Shown one piece after another: positions 21,630 through 34,563 of a stretch of 64,000 nt of DNA. Below the pieces are notes generated by a model. It worked only from the letters and a program-made list of their open reading frames with translations, had not been told where the DNA came from and ran no database searches. The stretch spans positions 19,681,292 to 19,745,291 of the forward strand of contig BTRK01000003.1 in the NCBI GenBank assembly GCA_036245805.1. Reading direction: 5' to 3'. The translations under genes and the position numbers were made by a program. Positions within the stretch are counted from its first letter, which is position 1, and every line of letters begins with the position of its first letter. Origin of the DNA: Pristionchus mayeri. Its lineage: Eukaryota > Nematoda > Chromadorea > Rhabditida > Neodiplogasteridae.

Positions 21630-22867
21630 ATTTTTCATCGTTATAATATTAGTTTGCAAGCAGACAACAAAGCTGTTGAACACAGCCACTTTTTAACATC
21701 GATATGTTGAGACAAAAACAAATATTTGTGATATATATTATGTATTTTTAATATATATTATGTTGTTTCCTGTTCATACATGATGTGCTGAATCAGAATC
21801 TTCCACGCGACACAAGGGATGCTCTATAAGATGGGACTGCAGAAGAAATCTCGTCACATCCAAGTTTGTTGGTTTGAGTGCTTCATCTTTTCAAAACCTG
21901 ATTATCATTCGAGATCTCACCTTTTGAGTCCGTGCACATGTTGTATTTGCGACATTTGCAGTCAGCCTAGATGCCCAACTTTTCAGTTCCACGCGATTCT
22001 CGACCGCATTTCGCAGCTGGAAGCGTCAGTTTTAGTTATACATATCATAGGGAAGATAGAAATAGGGACGATCGTTATCTCGGATGAGCAAAATTTCTTT
22101 ACTGTAGAACTAAGAGTGAGTCCACTTATTGAAGATACGTCGAGTCTGGAGGCGACGAGAAGTTGACAGTACCCTTCAAGGTCTACAATGATGCCCAGGT
22201 GAACCGATGTTGATCTCCAGAATCCCCGACTATCGATGCGATCAAGCTGATCTGTAACAAATTGATGGCACTTACCTGTTTACAAGCGCTTCATAGTATG
22301 GTCCCTTGGTCGCATTAGGAAAGTTAGATAATTAGGTTACCTGACCATAGCGCATTTAAATAAATATCTAAAATTACCCTTTTCAATTGAAGATCAGTGT
22401 CCTCGAGATGGCTGAGAGTACGCTCAACATGGATGCGGTTGGTTATGTTTCATACAAACCATACCTCTCAATTATAGTTAAATTTTGTGGGGAAAAGCAA
22501 TTTTTAAAATCAATGTGGATTATGTTCTGACAAGGGGCAGTTTGGTTTTCCCATTCCCTTCGTGGAATGGATCCTCAAAATAGACCCATCTTCTAGTCCG
22601 AATTCAATAGCACACCGCTTCAGACCAACGATTCGGCAGTCTTCCCCAAAGCGAACGACATCAGCGATTCTACCGTGAGCCATTGTGAAATTGGCCCTCT
22701 GACACTCCCACAATTAAGAGATTCGCATATATCTAATTGCGAACTCACAGATCTAGCTCCTTTATGATCATACGATTTAGCTCTTATCATTTATAAGATT
22801 GATATCATATCTGCGCAGGATCCCCTTTTACGACTAAGCATAAAAGGGTCTACATGATATCTTGCAG
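21630..22867. other. Unresolved region with exon-like fragments
   Basis: Contains plus-strand fragments that look coding but do not join: GGDEKLTVPFKVYNDAQ (about 22145-22197, followed by a GTGAAC donor), SPTIDAIKLICNKLMALTC (about 22222-22280) and ISVLEMAESTLNMDA (22390-22435). The gap between the first two is only 22 bases, too short for an intron. They may be decayed exons of the gene that continues at 22868. I could not build a model. Confidence 0.35.
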
Positions 22868-23561
22868 TTGGGCGAGATCGGAATGCCCCTCTTCAACTCT
22901 ACCGAGATGCACACGGCGAATGGGAACGATGCGACCACTCGGCGTAAGTTGTTCCGGAGAAGCAGTTCCATTCCTATTGAACGACTGTACGTTAACTACG
23001 CGGCACTTTCGCATAGCGAAGACTACTCCAGATTTTGCCACCATTTCGTGTATTCTCATCTCCCCCATATCTTGCCCAGTAGGGCTGGCAATGCCATCCA
23101 TCTCTCCGTTACACTTGCTCTCTCTCTCCTATCAGAAAGAAAGACAGAGAAATATAAAGCATTTACTTTGCTTTGAGTGGAAGCCAACCATTGCATGAAG
23201 TAGCATACACATTCAACGCTCCGCTCATGTGAGAGCGTTGAGAAATTTGCATAGTAGACATTGCTTGTTCACGGTTCAAAGTCCATCCATAGTTCGTCAT
23301 CTCACTAATAGCTTTTCAGCCGCGGCCCAGGACTGGACCATTATCGAGGAGCCTCGCAAGCTGAAGGTGGTGCACAAGTCTCTGAAGGTTGTGAAGCAGG
23401 ATAAGTGAGAGGAGGCGAGCAACAATCAAAGAAATCTGGAAATGAGGAAATTATTGCAGATGAAGAAGGGTGCATCATGGTGGATCCCGCTTGAATTCAT
23501 TGGCATCGCCTACAAAGATGAGCAGGAGAAGGAGGAGGAGGAGAAACCTCGCATGAAGTAA
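22868..23561 (+). CDS. Partial gene model, unknown product
   Basis: Exon 22868-22943 (LGEIGMPLFNSTEMHTANGN...) has a TTGCAG acceptor and a perfect GTAAGT donor, and joins in phase (C/CC) to an exon starting 23320 (PAAQDWTIIEEPRKLKVV, HKSLKVVKQDK). The frame then meets TGA at 23406. Treating 23405-23446 (42 nt, GTGAGA...ATGAG) as an intron keeps the frame open to TAA at 23559-23561 (KKLLQMKKGASWWIPLEFIG, ending EKEEEEKPRMK). If it is not an intron, the protein stops at 23408. The 5' end is not found. No family recognised. Confidence 0.35.
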
Positions 23562-25196
23562 TTCGATGAGAGCAACGCTGGGCAGAGTCCAATATGCATA
23601 TACGATAAATTTTAAAGATGGAAATATTTTGCTCACTCAATCGTCAGTCATTCCTCAAACGGAGAACGTGTTGAGGCGAGGGGAAAATGGAATTAACGAG
23701 GGCGCTATTCGCTGTATCGTACGTGCAAATCTGTTCCTTCCGCGAACAGCGAATGCTGATCACCTTTGTCCTCTACATGGGTTCATTATAAACTCGCTTC
23801 ATCTTCTCGTCGATAGGATGCGATCGCTACTCCTCTTCCAGTGGCGTAATCATAGAAAACCATCTCATTGGGTCAAGGCAGGCAGTGCGCGATACACAAG
23901 TGAGAATGTAAGCTAGGATCAAATGGCATCTGCTTCTTACATTGTCTGCATTAGATAAAATGAATACGAAAACATGGGCGTTAAAAATCTATGAATGAAA
24001 TTGGTGAAAAAATTACAATCAAGGGAATTCGCGTAGTACTCTTCTCATCTCATTCTTTCTGTAATGGGTAGCACAGAGGATCATCGACCATGCTGCACTT
24101 CTCTGCTGAGAAGAAGAGCAGTAAGAAGATGGTGGACAAAGTAGTCCTCCTCATGTGATTTCCTCTTCAATCTCATCTTCGAACATCATTGTTTTCAGAT
24201 TTCTCTGCTCTCTTGAATACTCGCAGTTTCGTTTATTCAGTTCAGTGCTAACTAGACGCTACTTCTGAAATGTTCAATATTTTTCGACTCCAAATTTTTC
24301 GTACGCAAAATGGCACATAATAGTGTCGAAATTCGAGCGTTTCACATCAAAGCATATCCGCTTACCTTTCAGTAAAATTTCCTGTCATCTGCATAAGCTC
24401 GCACTGCTTAATCAGAATTACTTGAGCTTGGAAGGAAGAGCAAGCGAAGTTTGTTCAGTGATTGCATCTCCTCCATCGAAGACAATTGAATGCCGAAGAT
24501 ACATTCGAAGAGTGAGATGAATTTTTAAAAAAGATTTGTGGAAAGATTGAAGAATAGCCATTGGAGATTCGGAATATCTCAGGTTCAATGGGTACTTTAT
24601 CGATCGATGACTCGCAAAATTTATCGAACTATTCTTCTCTTTCCTATGGTGTGAAGGAAGTAGAAGCAAGGAAATGAATTTCAGACCTTATTTTTTGTTT
24701 ATTCGTGAGGAATAAACAGAATAGCATGCAGATGATTTATCAGTTGTCAGTTTTGTGAAATCGGTTAAATGGAATGGCAGGGAGTTTCTTCACTCAGAGG
24801 TGCTCCTTCTTCCTTCCATCACAAGAGAGGACGTTCCTGGAAAGTATATTGTTAAAATTCACAAGATCTTGGTCATTATGGTGAGCTCTATTCGCAGAGA
24901 ACTACGTGTTGATGAAATACATGTTTATTTGGATAATAATAATTAATTTAACTTCCCGACCTTGAGAGCAGAGGTAGGAATCGGGAAGGAGGCAGGTACT
25001 GGGAGAACGAATTGAGCTGAGCAACAGCTGCAAATGTTTCAATGTCTGTGGTTTTCTCTGTCAGGAGAAAGTATGATATGCAAAGAATTACTAGATGAAT
25101 AGCAAAAAAATGTCGCTCTTTTCGACAAACAGTAACGAAATCCGGTCTTGTCATTGTTTGGTTGTCATCAAGTGTCGCGCCCATGTGCTAGTTGAC
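23562..25196. other. Gene-free stretch, right part belongs to a duplicated unit
   Basis: From about 24625 on, the sequence matches 29910-30510 (for example GGCGTGAAGGAAGTAGAAG, TTTCTTCACTCA, GAGCAGAGG, AGAACTACGTGTTGAT), i.e. it is the 3' flank of the left kelch copy. The part before 24.6 kb shows nothing I can name. Confidence 0.55.
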
Positions 25197-28100
25197 TCAC
25201 GTTTCCCGTGGACAAGCAGCTCTCTCCACCCATTTGTTCTTCTCGGGGAGGTACTCCTCGAGGGAGTAAGGGCTGCTAGCGAACAGCCGGCCATGAGATA
25301 CCATCAAGACTCCATGGTTAGGACAAACGCTCCTGAAACCATTGTCGCTCCACTTCCTTCACTGACTTTAACTGTACATCGCTTGATTCAGCTTAGCAAT
25401 TTGAGTCCACGTGTTGGTGGACGGATCGAATGCCTCCACCCGTCTCCCGTGCTCACGGCTGAAAATTGTTTTATTTAAATTTTATCTACACTCGAAAGCG
25501 CAACGAGATGAATAATATAGTATGGGTTGCGGTGCAGGATTGTTTGATTCTTCTCAAACTGAGGTTAGAAAGTCACTGAGTAGGGAGAGTTTGGGTGTGC
25601 ATAAAGAAGAGAGAGAGAGAAAATGAAAAAAATGGTTTAACTTGATATGGAATTCAAAGTTACTTCTCACCCGCCAACTACGATGATTTTCCCTCGGAAG
25701 GCCGTGGCCATTCCCCCATTTCGACGATACTTCATTCGAGGAATCTTCCTCCAGCTGCAATTTCACTCTCTCATTGAACTTTTCGCAGCGAGGCCGGGAG
25801 TCCCGGTACTTCTTTACTTCGCCGGACCAGCACATAATATTTGAGAATGATCATAGTTATGTTTTATGATTAGATGATTACAGTAAATTTAGTCAGTTTA
25901 TTGCGATCTAACGCCTAAGCGTGCCTACTTCCCAAACAATAATCACCGTCTCAATCAAATTATTCAATTGCTATGGGCGGGTGACGCGAAGTAAAGAAGT
26001 GCCCCTTGCCTATCCGTTGAGAAGTCGTAGACCTCGCCGCTTCTGCGAACTCCTTCCCAACTGTATCCTCCGAACACTGAAAATGCCTTGAATCTTCCCT
26101 CGCTCCATCTTCACCTCGTCACCCCATAGTGTTCCATCGAAGACGCAAGATGCGGCAGCCTCGCGTGACTTGCTCATCGAAGTAAGAATGGTCCACTCTG
26201 AAGTAAATGTGTACTACAGAATATTCTTCAGCCACAATCTTGAAACTTTTGTTACTTTCTCGCCACCCCCTCTCCTTCACCTAACCGAGGAAGTGCCAAA
26301 CTCCTTCGTTGCTCAACAACATACGCTAGTTGTTGGCTCAAAACCAGCTATTTATTTTGAGAGTGACTAGCGAGAAAACAATGGCAAGAGAGTGTTCTCT
26401 CCTCTGCACTCTCTCACATCTCGCCTCCGTGAGAACAGAGGAAACCTGGAATGTCGTCAGCCGTCTTCCATTGCATCACCAAGTCCATGGGGGCCTCGCA
26501 AAGGTCTGCATATTCTGTGAATATCCTTCCGCCGACAGCGATTCTGTAGTAAAGTAAATAATTAGAATGCATATTGAGTGATAATATGCAATTCATTTAG
26601 ATGGTAGCTTACAGCGAATCGCTGTGGACGACCATCGTCGAGTAGAGGTGTTCGTTGTTGCACTCGAGTCCCGTCGGATTCTCAATACACCAGAACAATT
26701 TCCTATTCGACTCCGGGCTAATATTAGTTGAGTATTAACCTCAGTGATAACATTGGTGTCCGTATCATAGATTTCCGAGAGGCCCTCATATGACGGGAAA
26801 TAGCACTGAAAACCCCGTTGAAGACAAGGATGGAATAGCATGGTCGAACCTTCCTGCCCACGACGGCGGCTCCATTGCTGAATAAGTCACTTGAGCGACG
26901 CACGTTTTGGAGACTTCCTGAATCAAGTGAATTACACACACCCAGTATTCTTTAATGATAGAGTTATTTCGCCTCCTCCTTTCACAAACTCTTTCACAGG
27001 TTATAAACGAGCGAGAGGGCGTGCACTGAGAAGAATCACAAGAGGTATCGTGGTACGGTAGAGGGGTACGGTAGAACGGTAGAACTCACGCGTCCAGGTG
27101 TCTGTATTCGGGTCGTAAATTGCGATCACCCTGTCCCAATCCTGAGTACATCCTTGAAAATGAAAACATCTCAAAGATCAAAGATCAAATCTCACCAAAA
27201 GCCATGATCAATCGATGAGCGTCCTCATTGGCGCGAGTACGGATCGAAGTGAGAGGGACACTCTGATATCGTTCAGATTGATCTCTGATCTTCCGATAAT
27301 GTCGATCACCTCGACAGTCTCCAGCAGCACTCGACACTCCTCCGACTCGTTCACCCACTCCATCTTCCTGATTTTTCCCTCGAGGAAGGATGGGGAAATG
27401 AGGGAGAGACGCACGCATTTGAGTAGACTGTAATGGAGAACAGTGACCATTGAATGGTATTTGAGTGATCTACCCGGGTCCGAACTGCATCCTCTCCCTG
27501 TCGTGGGCCATCCATCGATCCACCGCCTCGAGCACCTTCAAGTATCCCTCACATGCACTTCTTTCCTCGCTTTCAATGCATCCTGTGACCTACCTGCTAC
27601 TCATTATCGACGTTGAGGTCGTTTCTCTGGAGTATCACAATTAGTTCGTCAGCATTCAATTCGAGGAACTCGAGAGTGAGTGAAACGGGGACGAAATTGG
27701 CCTGAATTAGTCGAGATTCCAGACTAATCTCCTCCTCCACTCACATAGAGGTATCTGCAGATGAAGCTGTCGATCTCGAAGTAATCGACATCTCGAAGGT
27801 CGTGTAGAAGCGAGAGAGCAGTACAGTCAATCGACCCTACCAGAATTGTGCACATTCTTGCACCACTGGGTTCTGCAGGGAAGTTATCGATTTCTCTCCG
27901 AGTTAAATGACTTAGTTATCGATCGGCAGGCTACAGTACTCACCATGTGCAGATACCGTGCTCCCATGAAGAGCTCTCCGACGGTGTCTTCTGTGATGAG
28001 CAATCTACCCTTGTAGGCATACTCGAGGATGAGCTGTAGCGTCGTGATATCGATACCTGAGCATTGAGGTTGCTAGGAATACTTGATCTTTGATCTCCCA

Positions 28101-29360
28101 CTGGTGGATAAATCGATTTTTCCCGTGATAGCCTCGGCGAATGAGGAGGCGAACAGAGCAGCGAAGTAGGGCGATCGACCACTCAGAAGCTCCTGAAACC
28201 ACAGACAAATGAGTAAGATTCGCTCTTCCGATTAGTTGGTGATCCGTTGGATGATAACATTATTTTTTACTTATTTGTAGCTTTGCGAATCAGATTTTTA
28301 AAAAAATCAATTGCTGCTTTTTTTTTTCTAATTAGAAATATTTTCCACCGATTTATTAATTGATTTCCAAATGTTCTCACCTTGTGCGCACCGATGGTTT
28401 CATCGCCGCACTTGAGTTTCACATCAAATGCTTCCTCATTGGCGCGAAGAACCTCGAAGTGACGGAGAGTCTGCAAAGATCAAAGATCAATCACTGCGCA
28501 ATCGTCATAAAAAAAATTTCAAGTTTTTTATTATTATAATAAATAATAAAATATTTTTCGATTAATGTACCTCAGGGACGGGTTGCTCAACTTGCCAATC
28601 GATGACATCATCGCGCACTCGAATCGGGAGTCGAATGCCTGAAGAAGTCATCCGTTCTTCTCGCCAAAAATGCTGTTTCCCGTCTTCATTTTCCCATTTT
28701 CGACTCTTACTGAGCGGTCTCTAGGGTCAGAAAAAAACGAGGGAAACTTTAACGAAATGGACGAATAAATTGAAATATTGATTTTTTTCATGCGCCAGGA
28801 TGACAAAAATGCGCTTTTTAAAATGCAGATAACTGACCGCATGTGGTGAAGTGAGCGAACGAGGAATCACAGAGAGAAGAGGAAGATGAGGAGGGAGTGG
28901 ATGACCTACCAGAAGAATATCCATTGAGAGAAGGGGGATGGACTAACTCGACTATGGAATGATCCCTTGCTGTCTCTTCAGTCTCCTTCTCCTCCCGTTC
29001 ACTCGATTCCGTCCATTGGGTATCCAGCCATGAGGGCTTTACTGAGCAGATGGAGAGAAGTCTCACCGAGAGATCCGATTGATTGAGTGAGGAATCGAGA
29101 GGAGAGTCATCTGGTTCGCGCTGCGAAGTTGAAAGATCAAAGATCATCATATGTGGAGCGAAATTCCGCCAAAAAATAACGCGGAAAGAGTGAGAACTTA
29201 CGCAAGTAGAGGTGTCATCAGCTAAAAGATCGAGATGGTGGTCTGAAAGCATTTTTTTAATGAAAATGATAATCTAAAATTAGGCGAAAAGAGATAATGC
29301 TCACCCATTGTAGTGAGTGAACCACTCGGCAAGGAGAGAAAGAGTAGGAATGAGTGGAGG
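24625..29360. repeat. Tandem segmental duplication, left unit
   Basis: Roughly 4.7-5.3 kb unit carrying one BTB-BACK-Kelch gene plus about 0.57 kb of its 3' flank. It matches the unit at about 29910-34605 in the same orientation. Paired landmarks lie about 5.26-5.32 kb apart: start codons 29308/34563, stop codons 25197/30515, flank motif 24631/29914. Confidence 0.85.
25197..29308 (-). pseudogene. BTB-BACK-Kelch protein, left copy, disrupted in BACK domain
   Basis: Same gene structure as the right copy: a tiny first exon ATGG (29305-29308), Ser/Glu-rich N-terminal exons (SSERE, SSTPSSSSSSLCDSSFAHF), BTB exons FDVKLKCGDETIGAHK (28390-28440), ELLSGRSPYFAALFASSFAE (about 28135-28195) and LEYAYKGRLLITEDTVGELF (27960-28060), and kelch exons to EEYLPEKNKWVERAACPRET with TGA at 25197. 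The exon equivalent to the first BACK exon reads QECAQFW then TAG (27837-27839). Compared with the right copy it also lacks 4 bases just after, so the frame that recovers LRDVDYFEID is out of register. Either a pseudogene or a truncated BTB-only product. Lesion seen; consequence inferred. Confidence 0.7.
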
Positions 29361-30514
29361 AGTAGAGGCGCACGTCAAAAATCTCTAAATTCCATTCCTA
29401 TTTTTCTCGACCAACGTTTAATTAACAACTTTTGCTTACAAATTGGCATTCCTAAGAATCAATGAAAGTCATGCATTGAATTTTCTTGTAACCTACCGCT
29501 CTTAGTCGGTTCGGTCTTTGCTCTTCAAATACAGATGATCAAAATCTTAGTTGAATGAGTCATTATTTTGAGAAATGGAAGTCAGCCAATCGTGATTCAC
29601 GTTATCTGGTGGCACAGATGCCTGTTAGGCCATTTTCATGTGCCCTAAAATTAACAAAATGAAATTTCAATACTGAAGCGATTATGTTTTAATCGTTCTT
29701 CGTAATTGTCGTCATGTATGGTAAAGTCGGCCGAATCAAATAGCGAGCGCAAGATTCTTTTGTGGAGCGACTCCCTCTCACCGAATTGCATTTTTTAAAG
29801 AATGAGTTGCACGAGTGTAATCTCACGATGACGATTAAAGATGGCTTCGAAAGAACTGACTATTTCTGTGGTGCAGAACGGTCGAAGGAGTAATGAAATG
29901 TACATTTTGAAGTTCTTCTCTTTTCTATGGCGTGAAGGAAGTAGAAGAAGGAATAGGTATTTTGTAGTGCTCAGACCTTTGTGTTGATGATTCAGTGGGA
30001 ACAAACAGAATACCATGTAGAAGATTTATCAGTTTTCAGAAATGGGTGACATGGAATGACATCGAGTTTCTTCACTCAAAGATGCACATTCTTCCTTCAA
30101 TTACAAGAGAGGACGCTCCTGGATATAATTTTATTGAAATTCACAACAAAGTTCTTGGGCACTGTTGTGAGTTCTATTCGCAGAGAACTACGTGTTGATT
30201 AAATACATGTTTATTTGGATAATATGTTAAATGTCAATTCCCAACCTTGAGAGCAGAGGGAGGAATCGGGAAGAAGGCAGAGACAGGGAGAACGAATTGG
30301 GCAGAATTCATGCTGCAAGTGCACTATTATGGATGTTGTTTTGCCTTTCTGGAGAGCGAAAAGATATGAAAAGAATCGCAAGATGAAGAGCAATAAACGC
30401 TCTTTTTCCAGCATTCGCTCATAATTTTCAGACAAACAGTGAAAACCCAGGAAGACGAAGTTATTTGCTCCTAATCAAGTATAGTACTCATGTGGTTGAG
30501 CTAAATTACTCGAC
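29309..30514. other. Spacer between the two kelch copies
   Basis: About 29,361-29,910 is unique sequence and contains no supported gene. From about 29,910 it is the 3' flank of the right kelch gene, homologous to 24,625-25,196. Confidence 0.6.
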
Positions 30515-33500
30515 TCACGTTTCGAGTGGACAGGCCGCTCTCTCCATCCATTTGTTCTTCTCGGGAAGGTACTCTTCGAGAGAGCAACGATCGCTTGCGA
30601 AGAGCCGGTTATTGGACACGGCCAGAGTTCCTCCGTTGATTGATTTCTTTCTGAAACCATCGACTCTTCACTTCCATCACTGAACTTCACTGTACTTCTC
30701 TCGATTCAGCTTGCCTTTAGTCGTCCATGTGTTGGTGGACGGATCGAATGCCTCCACTCGTCTCCCATTCTCGTTGCTGAAATTGGAGTAACTTGATAAG
30801 GGATTCAACGGTACTTCTCACCCGCCAACTACGTAGATCAGCCCTCGGAAGACCGTGGCCATTCCTCCGCTTCGACGATATTTCATTCGAGGAAGCATTC
30901 TCCAGCTGCAACTTCATTTTATCGTTGAGCTTTTCGGTCTTCGGTCGAGAGTCTGCATCTTCATTCCCCGCAATCTCTTTCCCCTGCAATTCACTTGCCT
31001 ATCCGTCGTGAAGTCGTAGACCTCGCCGCTTCTACAGACTCCGCCCCGTCTCCTTCCTCCGAAGACTGAGCATTCCTTCACTCTTCTCCCATCTTCGCCT
31101 GATCACCCACCATACAATTTGTGATCGAAGACGAAAGACGCGGCATCGCCCTTGCTCATGATCGAGAGAATTTTCCACTCTAAAAGCAATGTGCACTAGC
31201 AGCAAGCTTCTCCCTAGCTCAACAGTACACGACTTGTTGTTGGGACAATTAACGAAAGATTCTGTGAATGGAGAGTTTTCTCTCCTCTACAATCTCCCAC
31301 CTCTCGCCTTCCCCTGTAGAATGGAGTGAGAGTAGAGCAAACCTGGGCTTTCGTCCGTCGTATTAAATTCCAATATCAAATCAAGTGGGGTCTCGATTGT
31401 TTCTGCATCGTCATCAAATCCACCAACAGCCAGTCTGTATATAAAAATTATTTGATTACATATTAAAAATTGAGTAATATTCATTCAGATAGCTTACATC
31501 GATTCGTTGTAGACACTCATGGTTGAGTAGAAGAAATTGTGTTTACAACCGAGTCCCGTCGGATTCTGGATGAAAAAAAATGGTTGCCCATTCATCATCA
31601 GGGTCACATTTAGACTAATATTAACTGATTTATTACTTGAATGATTCGATTTGTTTGCGTGTCATAGATCTCCGAAAGATCATTGTAGGTTCAGAAATAG
31701 CACTGAAGACCCGTTGACGGAAAGAATGGAATAGCACGGTCGAACCTTGTTTCCAACCACGGCAGCTCCATTGCAGAATATGTCACATGTGCGACGGACA
31801 TTGATTCGACCTTCTGAAGCACGAGTTGTGAGCATATTATTTCTCCTTCCCCCTTTCACAGACCATTTCATCGGTCAGAGAGAGAGCGAGAGAGCACAAG
31901 AATTGATGAGAGTCACGGGAGAGTCTCTCAATGGTAGAATGGTAGAACTCACGCGTCCAAATATCTGGTATAGGGTCGTAAATTGCGATCTCCCTGTACT
32001 CGCGTCTCCAACCTTGAAAATGAAAACATCTCAAAGATCAGAGACTAAACCTAACCCATAGCCATGATGAATCGATGAGCGTCATCATTGGCGCGAGTAT
32101 GGATCGAAGTGAGAGGGACACTCTGATATCGCTCAGATTGATCTTTGATCTTCCGATAATGATGACAACCTTGCCAGTCTCCAGCAGCACTCGACACTCC
32201 TCCGACTCGTTCACCCACTCCGTCTTCCTGATTTTGCCCTCGAGGAAGGATGGAGAAATGAGAGGGAGACGCACGCATTTGAGTAGACTTCAATGGAGAA
32301 CAGTCACCATTGAATGGTATTTGAGTGATCTACCCTGGTCCGAACTGCATCCTCTCCCTGTCGTGGGCCATCCATCGATCCACCGCCTCAACCCCCTCAA
32401 ATATCCCTCAGATGCACTTCTTTCCTCCCTTTCACTGCATCCTGTGACCTACCTGTGTCTCATTATCGACGTTGAGGTCGTCTCTCTGGAGTATCGACAT
32501 CAACTCAACCGCATTCAATTCGAGGAACTCCCGAGATAGAGAAATGGGGACGAAATTGGCCTGAATTACTCCAGATTCCAGATCATTTTCCTCTCCACTC
32601 ACGTAGATGAATCTGCCGATGGAGTGATCGATCTCGAAGTAATCGACATCTCGGAAGTCGTTAAGAATTGAGAGAGCAGTCGATGAACTCATTCGATCCG
32701 TCCAGAATTGTGCACACTCACGCACAATTCGGTCCTGCAGGGAAATTGTCGATTGATTCTCTCCGAGTTGAACACTTAGTTGTCAATCAGCGGTGTAAAG
32801 TACTCACCATATGCAGGAATCGAGCTCCCATGAAGAGCTCTCCGACGTTGTCTTCTGTGATCAGCAATTTACCCTTGTAGGCATAGTCGGCGAGACTCTT
32901 CAGTGTCGTGGAACTCATACCTTAAGATTATGATTAATGGATTTTTGATCTTTGATCTCTTACTTCTCGACATGTCGATTTCTCCCGTGGAAGACTCAGC
33001 GAAGTGGGAGGAGAACATTCCACTGAAGTAGGGCACTCGAGTACTCAGGAGCTCCTGAAACAAAGGCGAATGAGCGAGCAATCTAAAAGTTCCGGATTAG
33101 GCTAGAATCGTCGGATCAAAACATGCTTTAAAGGAGTGCTCCGGGGAATGTTCAGCCACCCATAGTGATAGTGTGGATATTGTAGAGGACACTCACCCGA
33201 TCAGAAATCACTTTATCCGAAGTTCCACAGTCGACTCTGAGGCTGTTTACAAACGCGCAAAGTTCATTGATAGCGCAGGGTCGTGCCTGGTTCAGACATG
33301 TTTCACGAGTTCCACTTATGTTTCGCCTCTTTCTCTGGGTAAATTCGCTACAGTTTCCAATTGAGAGCGCAGAATTTTCGTGGTGGGACTCCCTAAAATT
33401 CATTCCCCGGAGCACGCCTTTAACATTTTTACCTACTATCGCACTTACAATTAGCAGAAATGTATTTGAATTTTTATCAAACAGGCACTCATGATTCCTA

Positions 33501-34563
33501 TTTCGTGAATTAGTATTGATTTATTGCCATCCGAAAGATCCAAGATGAGCCTATTCCGTGCCTATCATATCGAGTTCTCGTGTTTCATCCTATGAACATC
33601 ACCTGAATCTTGACCTTGATGACTGACCTTGTGAGCCCCGATGGTCTTCTCTCCACTCTTGATGCGCGCGTCGAAACTGTGGCCATTGGTACGGAGTTTC
33701 TCGAACTGGCGAAGTTCCTGCAGAAATCGAAGTTTAAAATTGTGCATTCAATTTTAATAAAATAAAATAAATTACTAAATATCTTAATATTTTTAATAAA
33801 ATTTTAAATTTTAACTTTATCAATAAATACCTTAGGAACGGAGTGCTTGACAACATTCCAGTCGGTTACATCATCAGTTACTCGAATGGGCAACCGAATT
33901 CCTGAAGAACTCGTCACTATATCACCGTGCTCATTTTCCCCATTCCCTTTCACTCTGAGTGGTCTCTGTCGTCAAAAGTGAGAGATTAGTGAAATACACG
34001 GAGGGAAATCAAGATTGTCTGATCTTCTTCATCCGTAAATTGGAAGGAGTAAGCCGTTATTTCAGATTTTCGAGTGCCTCACCACAGGTAGTGAGATGGG
34101 CGAAAGAGTCGTCGAGGAGAGAAGAAACAGAGGAGGAAGGTGTGGATGACCTGCCAGAACATTCCTTATTTCGAATTAGGAGGATGAACTAACTCGACTA
34201 GGGAATGATCCCTTGCTGTCTCTTCAGTGAGCTCCTTCTCCTCCCTTTCACTCGATTCCGTCCATTGAGTATCCTGAGATGAGGAATTGAGTGAGGAAAT
34301 GAAGAGAAGTCTCACCGACAGATCCGACTGATTGAGTGAGGAAGCGAGAGGAGAATCATCTTCTTCGCGCTGCGAAATCCAAAGATCAAAGATCAAAGAT
34401 CGTCATAAGTGGAGTGGAATTCCGCGAAAATAATATCAAGGAAAGAGTGGGAACTTACGCAAGTAGAGGTGTCATCAGCGAAAGGATCGAGAGAATGGTC
34501 TGAAAGCGAGTTTTATTGAAAATTATAATCAAAGTTAGACGAAAAACGATAATGCTCACCCAT
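30515..34563 (-). CDS. BTB-BACK-Kelch (KLHL-like) protein, right copy
   Basis: Proteins of this class act as substrate adaptors for Cullin-3 ubiquitin ligases, the BTB domain binding Cul3 and the kelch propeller the substrate (established for the family). First exon ATGG (34560-34563), then MDHSLDPFADDTSTC and acidic exons (EEDDSPLASSLNQSD, ESSEREEKELTEE), GIRLPIRVTDDVTDWNVV, BTB: FDARIKSGEKTIGAHK (33630-33700), ELLSTRVPYFSGMFSSHF (33005-33058), SLADYAYKGKLLITEDNV with LFMGARFLHM (32808-32922). BACK: RECAQFWTDRMSS, FRDVDYFEID, ELMSILQRDDLNVDNETQ, VEAVDRWMAHDRERMQFGP, LLKCVRLPLISPSFLEGKI. Kelch blades follow, partly over short exons, ending SNNRLFASDRCSLEEYLPEK, NKWMERAACPLET and TGA at 30515. 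No lesion noticed. Kelch exon junctions were not all resolved. A 43-nt intron lies near 34140-34190. Confidence 0.82.
33125..33424. repeat. MITE-like element in kelch intron (right copy only)
   Basis: Ends are inverted: TTTAAAGGAGTGCTCCGGGG at the left and CCCCGGAGCACGCCTTTAAC at the right, about 24 bases, enclosing about 300 bases with no coding capacity. Absent from the same intron of the left copy. Confidence 0.72.

Noticed and set aside
22510..22713. 67-residue minus-strand frame (MAHGRIADVVRFGED)
   Set aside because: Starts with a good-looking sequence but there is no splice context, no homology that I recognise and no neighbour exon in frame.
22850..23101. 83-residue minus-strand frame
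   Set aside because: Antisense to an exon with a good plus-strand acceptor and perfect GTAAGT donor; no recognisable domain. Kept open as a possibility but not supported.
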